A stretch of DNA of 64,000 bases, taken from assembly GCA_019113205.1 (NCBI GenBank), contig DXHX01000131.1, forward strand, positions 1-64,000. Reading direction: 5' to 3'. Positions 17,085 to 26,336 of the stretch are shown here, in pieces. The DNA comes from Candidatus Pseudogracilibacillus intestinigallinarum (GTDB lineage Bacteria > Bacillota > Bacilli > Bacillales > Amphibacillaceae). The notes under the pieces are model-generated. The model was not told where the DNA came from and ran no database searches. It worked only from the letters and a program-made list of their open reading frames with translations. Made by a program: the position numbers and the translations under genes. Position 1 is the stretch's first letter; every line of letters starts with the position of its first letter.

Positions 17085-17348
17085 TATGCAACGAGAAAGA
17101 AGAGTAATCTATCGTAAACACTTTAGAGAGCTAGTGGTTTGGTGAGAACTAGTGTGGCACATAGATGAATGGACTTTCTGGCATTTAAACCGAACGAGTT
17201 TTCACTTCAGTAGGCTTTAACGATTTAGTCTCCCGTTATATGAGACGAATAGATATATATCTATTCACCAAAGTGAGCAAATAATATTGCTAATAAAGGT
17301 GGTACCGCGATCCTCGTCCTTTTCTTATGGATGGAGGTGTTTTTTTAT
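17085..17348 (+). ncRNA. T-box leader 1 (Trp) upstream of trpE
   Basis: tRNA-sensing transcription attenuator. Visible parts, in order: AGAGAG with the apical loop region GGTTTGGTG; a specifier loop ATGAATGGA with UGG (Trp) at 17170-17172, closed by AAAG/CTTT; the T-box core AAGGTGGTACCGCG at 17296-17309; and a terminator (CCTCGTCC with GGATGGAGG, then T7) ending at 17348. Uncharged tRNA-Trp should stabilise the antiterminator and allow read-through. Its discriminator-pairing bulge is UGGU. It is the first of two tandem leaders. Confidence 0.92.
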
Positions 17349-17387
17349 GCCACATTTCTATAGAATAACTTCATATATATTTATAAA

Positions 17388-17682
17388 TCGCAAAGTAAGA
17401 AGAGTACATTTTTAAGAAATATTAAAGAGAGCTAGGGGTGGTGGGATCCTAGTATGTGGATAAAGATGGAATGGGCTTACGAGAGAATCTTTGAACGACG
17501 GCTTTTAGTAGGAGATTCCGTTATTCCGACGTTATACGGATAGAATATCGAATACAAACAAATGTATTCCGTATTTGAAAACGAGATAAAGGGAAGTTTA
17601 TATCCCCCTTTAAAATGAGGTGGCACCACGGTCTATCATCGTCCTCTACAAACATATATATGTTTGTAGAGGACTTTTTTTA
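17388..17682 (+). ncRNA. T-box leader 2 (Trp) upstream of trpE
   Basis: Second complete T-box. It has an AAGAGAGCTAGG / GGTGGTGGGATCCTAG apical stem and a specifier loop GGAATGGG with UGG (Trp) at 17472-17474, closed by GTAAG/CTTAC. The core ATGAGGTGGCACCACGG is at 17615-17631. A very strong terminator, GTCCTCTACAAACAT with its exact complement, spans 17641-17674 and is followed by T7. The tRNA-acceptor pairing bulge is UGGC, unlike UGGU in leader 1. It ends 20 bp before trpE, so transcription must pass both terminators to reach the operon. Confidence 0.93.
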
Positions 17683-17702
17683 TTTTTAGGAGGAAATAAG
17701 AA

Positions 17703-19088
17703 ATGATTAAACAACAAAACACATATACATCTTTAAAGATAAATGCTGATACATTAACACCTGTAGGAATATTTAAACGATTAGAAGGTACAAAAAAGTT
17801 TTTATTAGAAAGTTCCTTCCAACATGAAAGGAAAGGGAAGTTCTCTTATGTTGGTGCGAATCCTTACGAGGAAATAATCGGTTACGGTACGACAACGACT
17901 GTACGAAACTTGGAAACAAACGAAACGTCGACATATGAGATGCACGTTTTGCAATATTTTAAAGAACATTTCCCAAAAATAAATGCAGACTTACCGCTAC
18001 CTTTTTCTGGTGGGGCTATCGGTTACATCGGTTATGATGCCATTCGCCCTTTCACAAATATCGGTGCCGAAAAGGAAAATGACTTGGAAATGCCTGATTA
18101 TCATTTCATGGTATATGACACGATTATCGCTTATGAACACCGGACAGAAGCCGCTCATATTATCGCATTAAATACGAATGAAGAAACAGAGCCTGAAATC
18201 GATCGTCGTATTCAAAACATCGAAAGGCAATTAAAAAAAGAAATGACGATTGAGGATCCAACGATTGCTCCTTTCGAATTTACATCAACGGTTGAAAAAA
18301 ATGCCTTCATCGACAGAGTAAATAAAGCAAAACATTATATCGAAAAAGGGGAATGTGAACAAATTGTTTTATCACAGCGAATGGTTGCAACGATTACAGA
18401 CGACCCATTTTCAATTTATCGAAAATTACGGACGGCAAACCCTTCCCCATATATGTTCTACATTGATTTTGCAGATTATCTCATTATCGGTGCATCACCT
18501 GAAAGTCTCGTTCAAACTACGGGAAGAACGGTCGTGACAAACCCGATAGCAGGAACAAAGCCAAGAGGCAAAAATGAAGCGGAAGATGCAATGATTGCCT
18601 ATGAATTGTTACAAGATCCAAAAGAAGTTGCTGAACACGATATGCTCGTCCAACTAAGTAAAGATGATTTGCACCCTATTTGTAAACAAGGAAGTATTCA
18701 AGTTCCGGTATATAAAGATATCGTAAAGTATGAACATGTCATGCATATCGTCTCCGAAACACACGGAATATTAAAAGATCATTTAACGAGTTTTGATGCA
18801 TTGGTCGCTTGTTTACCTGCCGGAACGGTATCAGGTTCTCCAAAAATTAGAGCGATGCAAATCATTAATGAATTAGAAGATGAACGACGCGGATTTTACG
18901 CTGGTGGAATTGGCTACATTACGTTTAATCACGATATAAATATTGCGATTGCGATCCGTTCACTCATCATTAAAGATGAAAAAGCATATGTGCAAGCTGG
19001 AGCAGGAATCGTCCAAGATTCTATTGCAGAAAACGAATATATGGAAACTTTGCATAAGGCAAAGTCATTAACGAATTTAAAAAATTAG
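17703..19088 (+). CDS. trpE: Anthranilate synthase component I
   Basis: Catalyses chorismate plus ammonia/glutamine to anthranilate, the first Trp step. The 461-residue chorismate-binding protein has the Trp feedback motif LLESS at 34-38, NPIAGTKPRG at 280-289, HIVSE and PAGTVSGSPKIRA towards the C-terminus. The usual MLVDLxRNDLxR(V/I)C segment reads MLVQLSKDDLHPIC (314-327), which is unusual. No trpG is in the operon, so the glutaminase subunit must be encoded elsewhere, probably pabA in a folate locus as in other Bacillus. Good AGGAGG site. Confidence 0.95.
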   Translation: MIKQQNTYTSLKINADTLTPVGIFKRLEGTKKFLLESSFQHERKGKFSYVGANPYEEIIGYGTTTTVRNLETNETSTYEMHVLQYFKEHFPKINADLPLPFSGGAIGYIGYDAIRPFTNIGAEKENDLEMPDYHFMVYDTIIAYEHRTEAAHIIALNTNEETEPEIDRRIQNIERQLKKEMTIEDPTIAPFEFTSTVEKNAFIDRVNKAKHYIEKGECEQIVLSQRMVATITDDPFSIYRKLRTANPSPYMFYIDFADYLIIGASPESLVQTTGRTVVTNPIAGTKPRGKNEAEDAMIAYELLQDPKEVAEHDMLVQLSKDDLHPICKQGSIQVPVYKDIVKYEHVMHIVSETHGILKDHLTSFDALVACLPAGTVSGSPKIRAMQIINELEDERRGFYAGGIGYITFNHDINIAIAIRSLIIKDEKAYVQAGAGIVQDSIAENEYMETLHKAKSLTNLKN

Positions 19089-19101
19089 GAGGAGTTTTCT
19101 C

Positions 19102-20130
19102 ATGAGAGATTATCTTGAAAAATTAATGCAAGCGAATGATTTAACGATGGATGAAATAGGTCATGTGACGAATTTATGTTTAACAGAAGATATCCCAAAT
19201 ACGCAAATAGCTGCATTTTTAACGGCACTTCGTATAAAAGGGGAAACCCCAGAAGAAATCGCAGGAATCGCTCAAGTCATTCGAGAACAATCTGTCATGA
19301 GTGATATCCAACTAGCAAATGTGATGGATAACTGCGGTACTGGTGGAGATCGTTCGAACAGTTTCAATATTAGTACGACATCTGCATTCGTATTAGCAGG
19401 TGCTGGTATTCCTGTAGCAAAACATGGCAATCGCAGTGTATCAAGTACAACCGGAAGCGCAGACGTGTTGGAACAGCTCGGTGTATCTTTAACGATGACG
19501 AAGGAACAAATCGAGACGACATTAAAGGAAAACAATATCGTCTTTTTATTTGCACCACATGTCCATGCAAAATTAAAACCATTTATGCAAGTGAGACAAC
19601 AACTAGGATTGCCAACGATTTTCAATTTAATTGGTCCTTTAACAAACCCTGTAGAATTAGATGCTCAACTAATGGGGGTATATGACCGCACAAAATTAAC
19701 GACGATCGCGAAAGCATTAAGAACATTAGGTAGAAAACGCGCTCTCGTCCTGAACGGTGCAGGAAATATGGATGAAGGATCACTCGCAGGTGAGAACCAT
19801 CTTGTTCTTCTAGAGGACGGAAAGATCCAATCATTTACAGTACACCCGAATGATGTCGGTTTACCTGTTTACGATAACGAAGCTATTCGTGGCGGGGATG
19901 CAAAACAAAATGCAGAAATTTTACGAAGTGTCCTAAACAATGAACCGAGTGCATATTTAGATACAGTTTTATTTAATGCTGCATTAGGGTTATTTGCAAA
20001 CGGAAAGGCAAGGACGATTATAGAAGGAATTGACATTGCCAAAGAAAGTATTCAATCCGGAAAAGCGCTTCATGCTTTAAATTATTTAATCAATGTGAGT
20101 AACAATGAAACTCATTCTATAATTTCTTAA
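19102..20130 (+). CDS. trpD: Anthranilate phosphoribosyltransferase
   Basis: Transfers phosphoribose from PRPP to anthranilate. The 342-residue protein shows the family loop CGTGGDRSNSFNISTTSA near residues 77-94 for PRPP and anthranilate, KHGNRSVSSTTGSADVLEQLG after it, and HPAM-type region FLFAPHVHAKLKP near residue 155. All catalytic motifs are intact. It starts 13 bp after trpE behind an AGGAGG site, second gene of the trp operon. Confidence 0.97.
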   Translation: MRDYLEKLMQANDLTMDEIGHVTNLCLTEDIPNTQIAAFLTALRIKGETPEEIAGIAQVIREQSVMSDIQLANVMDNCGTGGDRSNSFNISTTSAFVLAGAGIPVAKHGNRSVSSTTGSADVLEQLGVSLTMTKEQIETTLKENNIVFLFAPHVHAKLKPFMQVRQQLGLPTIFNLIGPLTNPVELDAQLMGVYDRTKLTTIAKALRTLGRKRALVLNGAGNMDEGSLAGENHLVLLEDGKIQSFTVHPNDVGLPVYDNEAIRGGDAKQNAEILRSVLNNEPSAYLDTVLFNAALGLFANGKARTIIEGIDIAKESIQSGKALHALNYLINVSNNETHSIIS

Positions 20131-20143
20131 AGAGGTGATAATG

Positions 20144-20932
20144 ATGACAATATTAATGAAAATTTTACAAAAAAAAGCAAAAGAAGTGCAACAAATAAAT
20201 CGCGAAACATTCCCAACAAATGAGTATAAAAAAGTACCAACTTTTTACGAAACGATTCGAGTAAATCATAAAATGGGTGTCATTGCAGAAATTAAACGTG
20301 CTTCCCCGTCCAAAGGAATGATCAATGAACATGTTGACCCTGTTCAACAAGCAAAATTATATGAACAGCATGGGGCTAGCGCCATTTCTGTATTAACTGA
20401 TACCCCCTTTTTCAAAGGGACGATGGAAGATTTACAAAATGTACGTGCAGCAGTAAATATTCCGATTCTTTGCAAAGATTTTATCATCGACGAAATTCAA
20501 ATTGATCGTGCAAAAGCATATGGGGCAAATATTATTTTACTCATCGCGGCAGCACTCGACGATGCACATTTAAGACGGTTATATGATTACGCGATAAGTT
20601 TAAACTTGGAAGTACTTTGTGAAGTTCATAATGAAGAAGAAATGGAACGTGTTTTACAGCTTAACCCAAGATTAGTCGGTGTGAATAATCGTGATTTAAA
20701 AACATTCCATGTCGACCTTCAAACGACTAATCGTTTGGCAAAAATGGTACGTAATAATGATATTATTTTTATTAGTGAAAGTGGTATTGAAACTGGGGCT
20801 GATGTCGCCATAGTGAAAGATGCTGGAGCAGAAGCCATTTTGGTTGGGGAGACACTCATGCGTGCAGCAAATGTTGCCAATAAAATGGAGGAATTCCAAT
20901 TACCATTTGAAGAAAAGAAGGGTGTTAAATGA
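20144..20932 (+). CDS. trpC: Indole-3-glycerol-phosphate synthase
   Basis: TIM-barrel enzyme closing the indole ring on carboxyphenylamino-deoxyribulose phosphate. Key segments: EIKRASPSKG (catalytic Glu and Lys), VLTDTPFFKG, CKDFIIDEIQ, GVNNRDLKTF and SESGI. It is 262 residues from the chosen ATG. A GTG and two ATGs lie close together; AGAGGTG is best spaced (six bases) for the ATG at 20144. Its last codons overlap trpF by an ATGA. Confidence 0.95.
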   Translation: MTILMKILQKKAKEVQQINRETFPTNEYKKVPTFYETIRVNHKMGVIAEIKRASPSKGMINEHVDPVQQAKLYEQHGASAISVLTDTPFFKGTMEDLQNVRAAVNIPILCKDFIIDEIQIDRAKAYGANIILLIAAALDDAHLRRLYDYAISLNLEVLCEVHNEEEMERVLQLNPRLVGVNNRDLKTFHVDLQTTNRLAKMVRNNDIIFISESGIETGADVAIVKDAGAEAILVGETLMRAANVANKMEEFQLPFEEKKGVK

Positions 20933-21540
20933 ACGTAAAAATATGTGGCATCACATCGATAGAAATGGCAAATGTTGTGGAAGAAAACGGTGCAAATTTT
21001 ATCGGATTTGTATTTGCACCGAGCAAAAGACAAGTATCGACAGAAAAAGCAGCAGAAATTGCCAATACTTTAGGAAAAACGATTAACAAAGTCGGCGTGT
21101 TCGTGAATGAAACGAAAGAAAATATTTGTCACATCGCAGAACAGGTCGGATTAGATTATATTCAACTACACGGCGATGAGACTGCGGCGTTTGCAACGTC
21201 CCTACCATATCCTGTTATAAAAGCATTCTCAAGTGAAAAAGTGACGAATGAATTAATTAACCATTATCCAGCTGACTACATTTTAATCGATAGTCCACCG
21301 CAGGAATTTAGAGGTGGGTCTGGTGTCACATTTGATTGGTCGACACTCAATCAATTCGATATAGATAGAAGCAAACTCATTTTAGCAGGTGGCTTAACGA
21401 TCGATAATGTTGCACAAGCACGAGCACAAGTACAGCCATATGCTGTCGATGTATCAAGTGGCGTCGAAACGAACGGAATAAAGGACGCAAAGAAAATTGA
21501 ACAATTTATTACTTTAGCGAAAAAGGATGGATCACAATGA
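20929..21540 (+). CDS. trpF: Phosphoribosylanthranilate isomerase
   Basis: Amadori isomerase converting phosphoribosyl-anthranilate to CdRP. The 203-residue TIM barrel has VKICGIT at the start (catalytic Cys in the first strand), [22 protein letters not shown], and [10 protein letters not shown] with the later phosphate site DVSSGVE. It overlaps both trpC and trpB by 4 bp (ATGA), indicating coupled translation. Confidence 0.96.
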   Translation: MNVKICGITSIEMANVVEENGANFIGFVFAPSKRQVSTEKAAEIANTLGKTINKVGVFVNETKENICHIAEQVGLDYIQLHGDETAAFATSLPYPVIKAFSSEKVTNELINHYPADYILIDSPPQEFRGGSGVTFDWSTLNQFDIDRSKLILAGGLTIDNVAQARAQVQPYAVDVSSGVETNGIKDAKKIEQFITLAKKDGSQ

Positions 21541-22733
21541 CAACATATTCAATGCCAACAAAAGATGGAAAGTACGGTACATTCGGCGGACAGTTCGTTC
21601 CTGAATTATTAATGCCTGCATTATTAGAATTAGAAGCAGCATACGAGGAAGCCATAAAAGATGAGAATTTTATGGAGGAATTTCACAGTTATTTAAAAGA
21701 CTATGTCGGTCGTGAAACACCATTGTATGAAGCAACAAACTTCGCCAAAGCAATCGGTGATGTACGCGTCTTTCTAAAACGAGAAGATTTAAACCATACA
21801 GGTGCACATAAAATTAATAACTCCCTCGGGCAAGCATTACTCGCAAAACGAATGGGCAAGAAAAAAATTGTAGCCGAAACTGGTGCAGGTCAACATGGTG
21901 TTGCAACTGCAACTGTTTGTGCATTACTTGATTTAGAATGTATCGTTTTTATGGGTGCCAAAGATGTCGAACGCCAAGCACTGAATGTCTTCCGCATGGA
22001 ATTACTCGGCGCTAAGGTTGTCGGCGTGGAACAAGGAAGTAGTACATTAAAAGATGCAGTAAATGAAGCGTTACGCTATTGGGTTGCGAATGTAGAGGAT
22101 ACACATTATATATTAGGTTCTGTCGTTGGTCCACATCCATTTCCAAAAATTGTTCGAGACTTTCAATCAGTCATCGGAAACGAAACGAAAAGTCAAATAA
22201 CCGAACAAATCGGTCAGATGCCTAATCATGTCATTGCGGCAGTCGGTGGTGGAAGTAATGCAATGGGGATGTTTTATCCGTTCATCGATGAGGCAAATGT
22301 TCAGATGTACGGGGTGGAAGCAGGTGGATTGGGTGTTGCAAAAGGGAAACATGCCGCCACCTTATCTGTTGGAGAAACGGGTATTTTACACGGTACAATG
22401 ACAAAACTACTGCAAGATCATAACGGACAAATTCAAGAAGCATTTTCTATATCAGCTGGATTAGATTACCCGGGCGTTGGACCAGAACATAGTCATCTGA
22501 AAGAAACGAACCGTGTAACATACGATGCGATTAACGACGAAGATGCATTAAAAGCCTTTCAATTATTATCCAAAACCGAAGGCATCATCCCAGCTTTAGA
22601 AAGTGCTCATGCTGTTGCATATGCAAAAAAATTAGCTAAAGAAGTACATCCAGGAGACATTATCGTCATTTGTCTATCAGGTCGTGGGGATAAAGATGTA
22701 CAACAAGTGAAAGATAGATTGGAGTCGAAATAA
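21537..22733 (+). CDS. trpB: Tryptophan synthase beta subunit
   Basis: PLP enzyme joining indole to serine. The PLP lysine lies in [11 protein letters not shown] near residues 81-91, the phosphate-binding GGGSNAMG loop near 230-237, and the C-terminal SGRGDKD closes the site. It is 398 residues, the standard TrpB1 length. It overlaps trpF by 4 bp and abuts trpA with no gap, as expected for subunits made in equal amounts. Confidence 0.98.
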   Translation: MTTYSMPTKDGKYGTFGGQFVPELLMPALLELEAAYEEAIKDENFMEEFHSYLKDYVGRETPLYEATNFAKAIGDVRVFLKREDLNHTGAHKINNSLGQALLAKRMGKKKIVAETGAGQHGVATATVCALLDLECIVFMGAKDVERQALNVFRMELLGAKVVGVEQGSSTLKDAVNEALRYWVANVEDTHYILGSVVGPHPFPKIVRDFQSVIGNETKSQITEQIGQMPNHVIAAVGGGSNAMGMFYPFIDEANVQMYGVEAGGLGVAKGKHAATLSVGETGILHGTMTKLLQDHNGQIQEAFSISAGLDYPGVGPEHSHLKETNRVTYDAINDEDALKAFQLLSKTEGIIPALESAHAVAYAKKLAKEVHPGDIIVICLSGRGDKDVQQVKDRLESK

Positions 22734-23531
22734 ATGGGTAAAACAAAAATAGATCATTATTTCCAGGAAATTCAACAACGTAATGAAAATTTATTTGTAC
22801 CATATATCGTTGCCGGTGATGGTGGATTAGAAACATTAAATGATCGGATTCAATTTTTAGAAGAAAGTGGTGCTGCTGCCATTGAACTCGGAATCCCATT
22901 TTCAGACCCTGTTGCTGATGGTCCAACGATTCAAGAAGCGAGCATTCGTGCATTAGAGCATGGTACAAGTTTACGCAAAGTATTAGATACGATCGCGCCA
23001 AAAAAAGAACATCGTCACGTGCCTATCGTATTAATGACCTATATTAATCCGATTTTCGCTTATGGTGTGGAACAATTTGCAGCAGATTGTAAACGAGTCG
23101 GTGTCGATGGGATTATCGTGCCTGACATCCCAATGGAGGAAGAGGAATTAATTGCCCCAAGTCTTGCGGCAAATGATATTGCATATATTCGTCTAGCCGC
23201 ATTGACGAGTACAGAAGACCGTTTAAAAAAGATTGCAGCACAGTCTGAAGGATTTTTATATGCTGTTTCTGTTACAGGAACGACAGGAGAACGAGCGAAT
23301 CATGATGCACGTGTAAGTGATTATTTACAAACATTAAAAAAATTCAGCAATGTGCCAGTATTAGCCGGGTTTGGTGTGGCTAATGCAACACAAGCTAGAG
23401 AATTAAGTAGCCACGGGGATGGAGTCATCGTCGGAAGTAAAATCGTTCAACTTTTTCATGAAGAAAAAGCGACAGAAGTACGTACTTTGATCCAAGAAAG
23501 TTTACCAAAAAAACAACGATTGACTAATTAA
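22734..23531 (+). CDS. trpA: Tryptophan synthase alpha subunit
   Basis: Cleaves indole-3-glycerol phosphate to indole, which is channelled to TrpB. The 265-residue TIM barrel has catalytic Glu in AIELGIPFSDPVADGP near residues 46-62, VPDIPMEE with the second acidic residue, and the phosphate site GFGVANATQA and GVIVGSKIV. The ATG directly follows the trpB stop codon. Last gene of the operon; a terminator follows 11 bp later. Confidence 0.97.
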   Translation: MGKTKIDHYFQEIQQRNENLFVPYIVAGDGGLETLNDRIQFLEESGAAAIELGIPFSDPVADGPTIQEASIRALEHGTSLRKVLDTIAPKKEHRHVPIVLMTYINPIFAYGVEQFAADCKRVGVDGIIVPDIPMEEEELIAPSLAANDIAYIRLAALTSTEDRLKKIAAQSEGFLYAVSVTGTTGERANHDARVSDYLQTLKKFSNVPVLAGFGVANATQARELSSHGDGVIVGSKIVQLFHEEKATEVRTLIQESLPKKQRLTN

Positions 23532-23542
23532 ATCTCTACATG

Positions 23543-23598
23543 AAATCGCCTCAGATATGCTTTTAATGGAAGCGTGTTTCTGAGGCGATTTATTTTTT
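23543..23598 (+). terminator. Terminator of the trp operon
   Basis: A 13-bp perfect stem, AAATCGCCTCAGA with TCTGAGGCGATTT, is followed by ATTTTTT. It starts 11 bp after the trpA stop and reaches the stop of the convergent ThiF-like gene. Confidence 0.88.
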
Positions 23599-24622
23599 AA
23601 CTTAAATATCGATGATATAATGTTTTAGCGTAATCTGTATCATTCGTGCCATGAATAAGTGCACGCCCATCTTTAAAAAGGACGAGCCGTTCTTCTCCAA
23701 TAGTACATGATAATAAAAATGGATTTAATTCTATTTTTTCTGACACCTTTTCTAAACTACTCGCAGTCCGTTGTAAATTTCTTTCTTGTAATGTAGGCGG
23801 TCTAATTTGAACAGCGTTACGACCACATAATACGGCTGATTTCGTCTGTTCATCAAATGTTAAAAATGGATAGGTTGCTCCTTCTCCACATGAAGGGCAA
23901 TCATGCTTTTTCATTTTATCTACCTTCATTGAAACCATCTCATTTTGCCACACATCAAATGAAATAAATGTTCCTCTTAATGCCGCTTCATTTCCCGTTA
24001 AAATTTTTAATGCTTCTGTCGTTTGGTGTATGACAACTTGGCTTGCTGCCGGTTGAATAATTCCAGCTGTATCACACGTTGGACCACCAATCGGAATTTT
24101 CCCTAAAATACAATGCAAACAAGGTGTCTGCTGACGACGAATCGTATAGCTTACCCCATAACTTCCGACACACGAACCATAAATCCACGGAATATTATAT
24201 TTCATTGCAATATCGTTCATCATCATGCGGATATCAAAATTATCTGTTGCGTCTAAGATAAGATCGACTCCATCTACGAGCCATTCAAGCTCTACAGGAG
24301 TAACATCTAAAATGTGAGCAACAATCTCTACCTCTGAATTAATTGCAGTTAAACGTCTTTCAGCCGCGATTACTTTTGGAAGGCGTTCTGTTGCATCCTG
24401 TTCTGTAAATAAATGTTGTCTTTGTAAATTACTCCATTCTACATAATCGCGATCGACAATTGTTACTTTACCAACCCCAGCACGCACTAAACTTTCCGAA
24501 CTTAATGTCCCTAACGTCCCTACTCCGATAATAAGGACGTGCTTTTTTTGTAATGTTCTTTGGCCTTTTTCTCCAATTGGTGCAAATAATGTTTGCCTCG
24601 AATAACGGTCCATTTTCCTCAC
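23597..24622 (-). CDS. ThiF/MoeB-family adenylyltransferase (E1-like)
   Basis: Activates the C-terminal Gly-Gly of a ubiquitin-like sulfur carrier (ThiS or MoaD). The nucleotide loop GVGTLG is at 33-38, IVDRDYVEWSNLQRQ at about 55-69 binds ATP, DATDNF is at 124-129, and PTCDTAGI holds the conserved Cys183. Zinc-binding CxxC pairs are at 168/171 and 242/245. The C-terminal 90 residues are not a rhodanese. ThiF and MoeB cannot be separated from sequence alone and no thi or moe neighbour is present, so no symbol is given. Start is GTG at 24622 or ATG nine bases later. Confidence 0.88.
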   Translation of the reverse strand: MRKMDRYSRQTLFAPIGEKGQRTLQKKHVLIIGVGTLGTLSSESLVRAGVGKVTIVDRDYVEWSNLQRQHLFTEQDATERLPKVIAAERRLTAINSEVEIVAHILDVTPVELEWLVDGVDLILDATDNFDIRMMMNDIAMKYNIPWIYGSCVGSYGVSYTIRRQQTPCLHCILGKIPIGGPTCDTAGIIQPAASQVVIHQTTEALKILTGNEAALRGTFISFDVWQNEMVSMKVDKMKKHDCPSCGEGATYPFLTFDEQTKSAVLCGRNAVQIRPPTLQERNLQRTASSLEKVSEKIELNPFLLSCTIGEERLVLFKDGRALIHGTNDTDYAKTLYHRYLS

Positions 24623-24675
24623 ACTTTCCTTTATTTAGTTTCTTACATATCCCTTCTATATGACAAAATCAACGA

Positions 24676-25419
24676 TCAATATAAGTCCTCTTCCCTTTCC
24701 AAATGATCCATTGCACGCTCGACAAAAGACAATACTTCATCAGAGATTGGAAAGAGTCCTGTATCTTCTACAGGTAATTTTCTTATTTCCCAAAACTTAT
24801 CCATCAAAGTTGTATTGCCTTGAAAATCGTCCTGTGCAAACGCCATTAATGTTGAGACGATTTGCAAAGCCTCTTCCGACTCTGGTGCTATGTCGCGCTT
24901 AATACACCACTCAATTCTATGTAAAAAGGACATATATGCTTGTGTTTGTTCGTTATGATTATTCAATTTCGGCATCGTCCGTTGCAGAAATTCCTGTTCA
25001 TCCTTTTCAAAATAATCGAGCCATTTTTTATTATTATTTTCTTCCGCATGATATACGATCGTTGATATTTTTTCCCAAGATAATTGCTCATTCAAATCTA
25101 ACATATGAATAAGCGATGTTGTATGAGATATACTCATTTCTAATTTAGCTTGTTGCTCTCGTAAATAATTATAATGTGACATGAGTATTTGTTTGTACGT
25201 AAGTTTTTCAAGTACTTCATGAATATCATCCAACGGTAAAGATAACTTTTTCAAAATAATGATTTTTTCTAATTTGATTAGATCTTCTTCCGCATAAAAC
25301 CGCTTTCCATTCTCATCCCGAAAACTAGGTTTCAATAGCTTAATTTGGTCATAATATCGTAGCGTTCGAACAGAAATGCCCCTTTGTTTTGCAACTTCAC
25401 CAGTAGTCCATAAATTCAT
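24676..25419 (-). CDS. MerR-family transcriptional regulator
   Basis: 247 residues. The N-terminal winged helix is classic MerR (TTGEVAKQRGISVRTLRYYD at about 5-24, then the wing), followed by the dimerisation helix to about residue 110 (LEKLTYKQIL...LREQQAKLEMSI). The C-terminal 130 residues are helical and Glu/Trp-rich, resembling the ligand-binding TipAS-like region of Mta/TipA regulators, though this is only a resemblance. It is divergent from the CPBP protease gene. A MerR-type promoter with a 19-bp spacer faces that gene, so the pair very likely forms regulator and target. Confidence 0.88.
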   Translation of the reverse strand: MNLWTTGEVAKQRGISVRTLRYYDQIKLLKPSFRDENGKRFYAEEDLIKLEKIIILKKLSLPLDDIHEVLEKLTYKQILMSHYNYLREQQAKLEMSISHTTSLIHMLDLNEQLSWEKISTIVYHAEENNNKKWLDYFEKDEQEFLQRTMPKLNNHNEQTQAYMSFLHRIEWCIKRDIAPESEEALQIVSTLMAFAQDDFQGNTTLMDKFWEIRKLPVEDTGLFPISDEVLSFVERAMDHLEREEDLY

Positions 25420-25440
25420 TCTATCTCCCCTAATTTGTTC

Positions 25441-25471
25441 TTGCAGGTTACGTTACGTCATCTGTTATCTT
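25441..25471 (+). promoter_or_regulatory. MerR-type promoter/operator of the CPBP gene
   Basis: TTGCAG (25441-25446) and TATCTT (25466-25471) are separated by 19 bp, the over-long spacer on which MerR activators work by untwisting DNA. The spacer contains GTTACGTTACGTCA. This resembles Mta/TipA-type operators, which carry related TAACGT-like dyads between the -35 and -10. The site lies between the divergent MerR gene and the CPBP gene. Confidence 0.72.
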
Positions 25472-25506
25472 AAAATTATAACATATTTAAGAAAGAAGGA
25501 AGATGT

Positions 25507-26208
25507 ATGAAAAAGAAACCATTTCATTGGGAAGAGACGAATATATGGGGAATGAAAGAATTGACGATACTTTTACTCATAGAGTTTATTGTCGTCATTG
25601 GCTGTATAAAATTTGTCTTGTCTCCTCTATTGATGCACTTGTTTAAAAACGAATTATACGCTGGGGTATTTACAGGAGTATTAATGGCTTTCGTACTTAT
25701 AGGAAGTACTTATATCATTGCTTTACGACCGAAAAGTCTTTCATGGATGGAACTAGGTGTCACACCTTTCAAGAAAAGAGCCTGGAAAATGATTCTTTTA
25801 AGCACTCTCACTGTCATAATTGGGGTTATTATAATAACTATTGTCACAAGTTTACTCGGTGGCACATGGGAAAATGAAAAAACAGATGCATTGGAACAAC
25901 ATATTTCCGTTTCTTCGTTTCTAATTGCATTCATTTCTGCCGCAATTATTTCGCCAATATATGAGGAGGTTTTTTATCGTGGATTTTTATTTCGATGGTT
26001 CCGTACTCGAACCAACTTTATAACCGCTTCATTATGTAGTTCCATTATTTTTTCCATTGCACATATTCCAACATATAATGTCGTTCCTGTTGCATGCTTT
26101 ACTGGATTTGTTTTTGCCTATGTATATGAAAAAACAGATTCCATTTGGCCTTCCGTTTTCGTCCATAGTTTATCAAATGGAATCATGTTATTACTAACGA
26201 TAAGTTAA
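25507..26208 (+). CDS. CPBP-family intramembrane metalloprotease
   Basis: Multi-pass membrane protein of 233 residues with about seven helices. The CAAX-protease/bacteriocin-processing motifs are all present: EEVFYRGF with Glu153, Glu154 and Arg158; FSIAHI with His186; and FVHSLSNG with His220. Such proteins process peptides or confer bacteriocin self-immunity, but no bacteriocin gene is nearby. Expression is probably switched on by the divergent MerR regulator through the 19-bp-spacer promoter 35 bp upstream. The signal sensed is unknown. Confidence 0.88.
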   Translation: MKKKPFHWEETNIWGMKELTILLLIEFIVVIGCIKFVLSPLLMHLFKNELYAGVFTGVLMAFVLIGSTYIIALRPKSLSWMELGVTPFKKRAWKMILLSTLTVIIGVIIITIVTSLLGGTWENEKTDALEQHISVSSFLIAFISAAIISPIYEEVFYRGFLFRWFRTRTNFITASLCSSIIFSIAHIPTYNVVPVACFTGFVFAYVYEKTDSIWPSVFVHSLSNGIMLLLTIS

Positions 26209-26270
26209 TTCATCATTCTTAGCTACCTGTAAACTATTATTATATGTTTCTATAACCTTTTTACAAGAAG

Positions 26271-26308
26271 GATGGCAAACATTGTATAAACCTACGATGT
26301 TTGCCATC
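26271..26308. terminator. Hairpin between convergent genes, possible terminator
   Basis: A 12-bp perfect inverted repeat (GATGGCAAACAT with ATGTTTGCCATC) lies between the convergent CPBP and YheO-like genes. Neither side has a clear T-run, so termination here is only probable. Confidence 0.5.
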
Positions 26309-26336
26309 TCACTTTACTCCTATCATTAAGAAGATA

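Noticed and set aside
17085-17682. Repeated structure read as a CRISPR or tandem repeat
   Set aside because: The two units are diverged T-box leaders with terminators, not short identical repeats with spacers. No CRISPR array exists in the window.
24676-26208. CPBP (Abi) gene as a phage-abortive-infection system
   Set aside because: The Abi name covers a broad protease family. There is no phage, toxin or defence neighbour, and a MerR activator suggests chemical induction instead.
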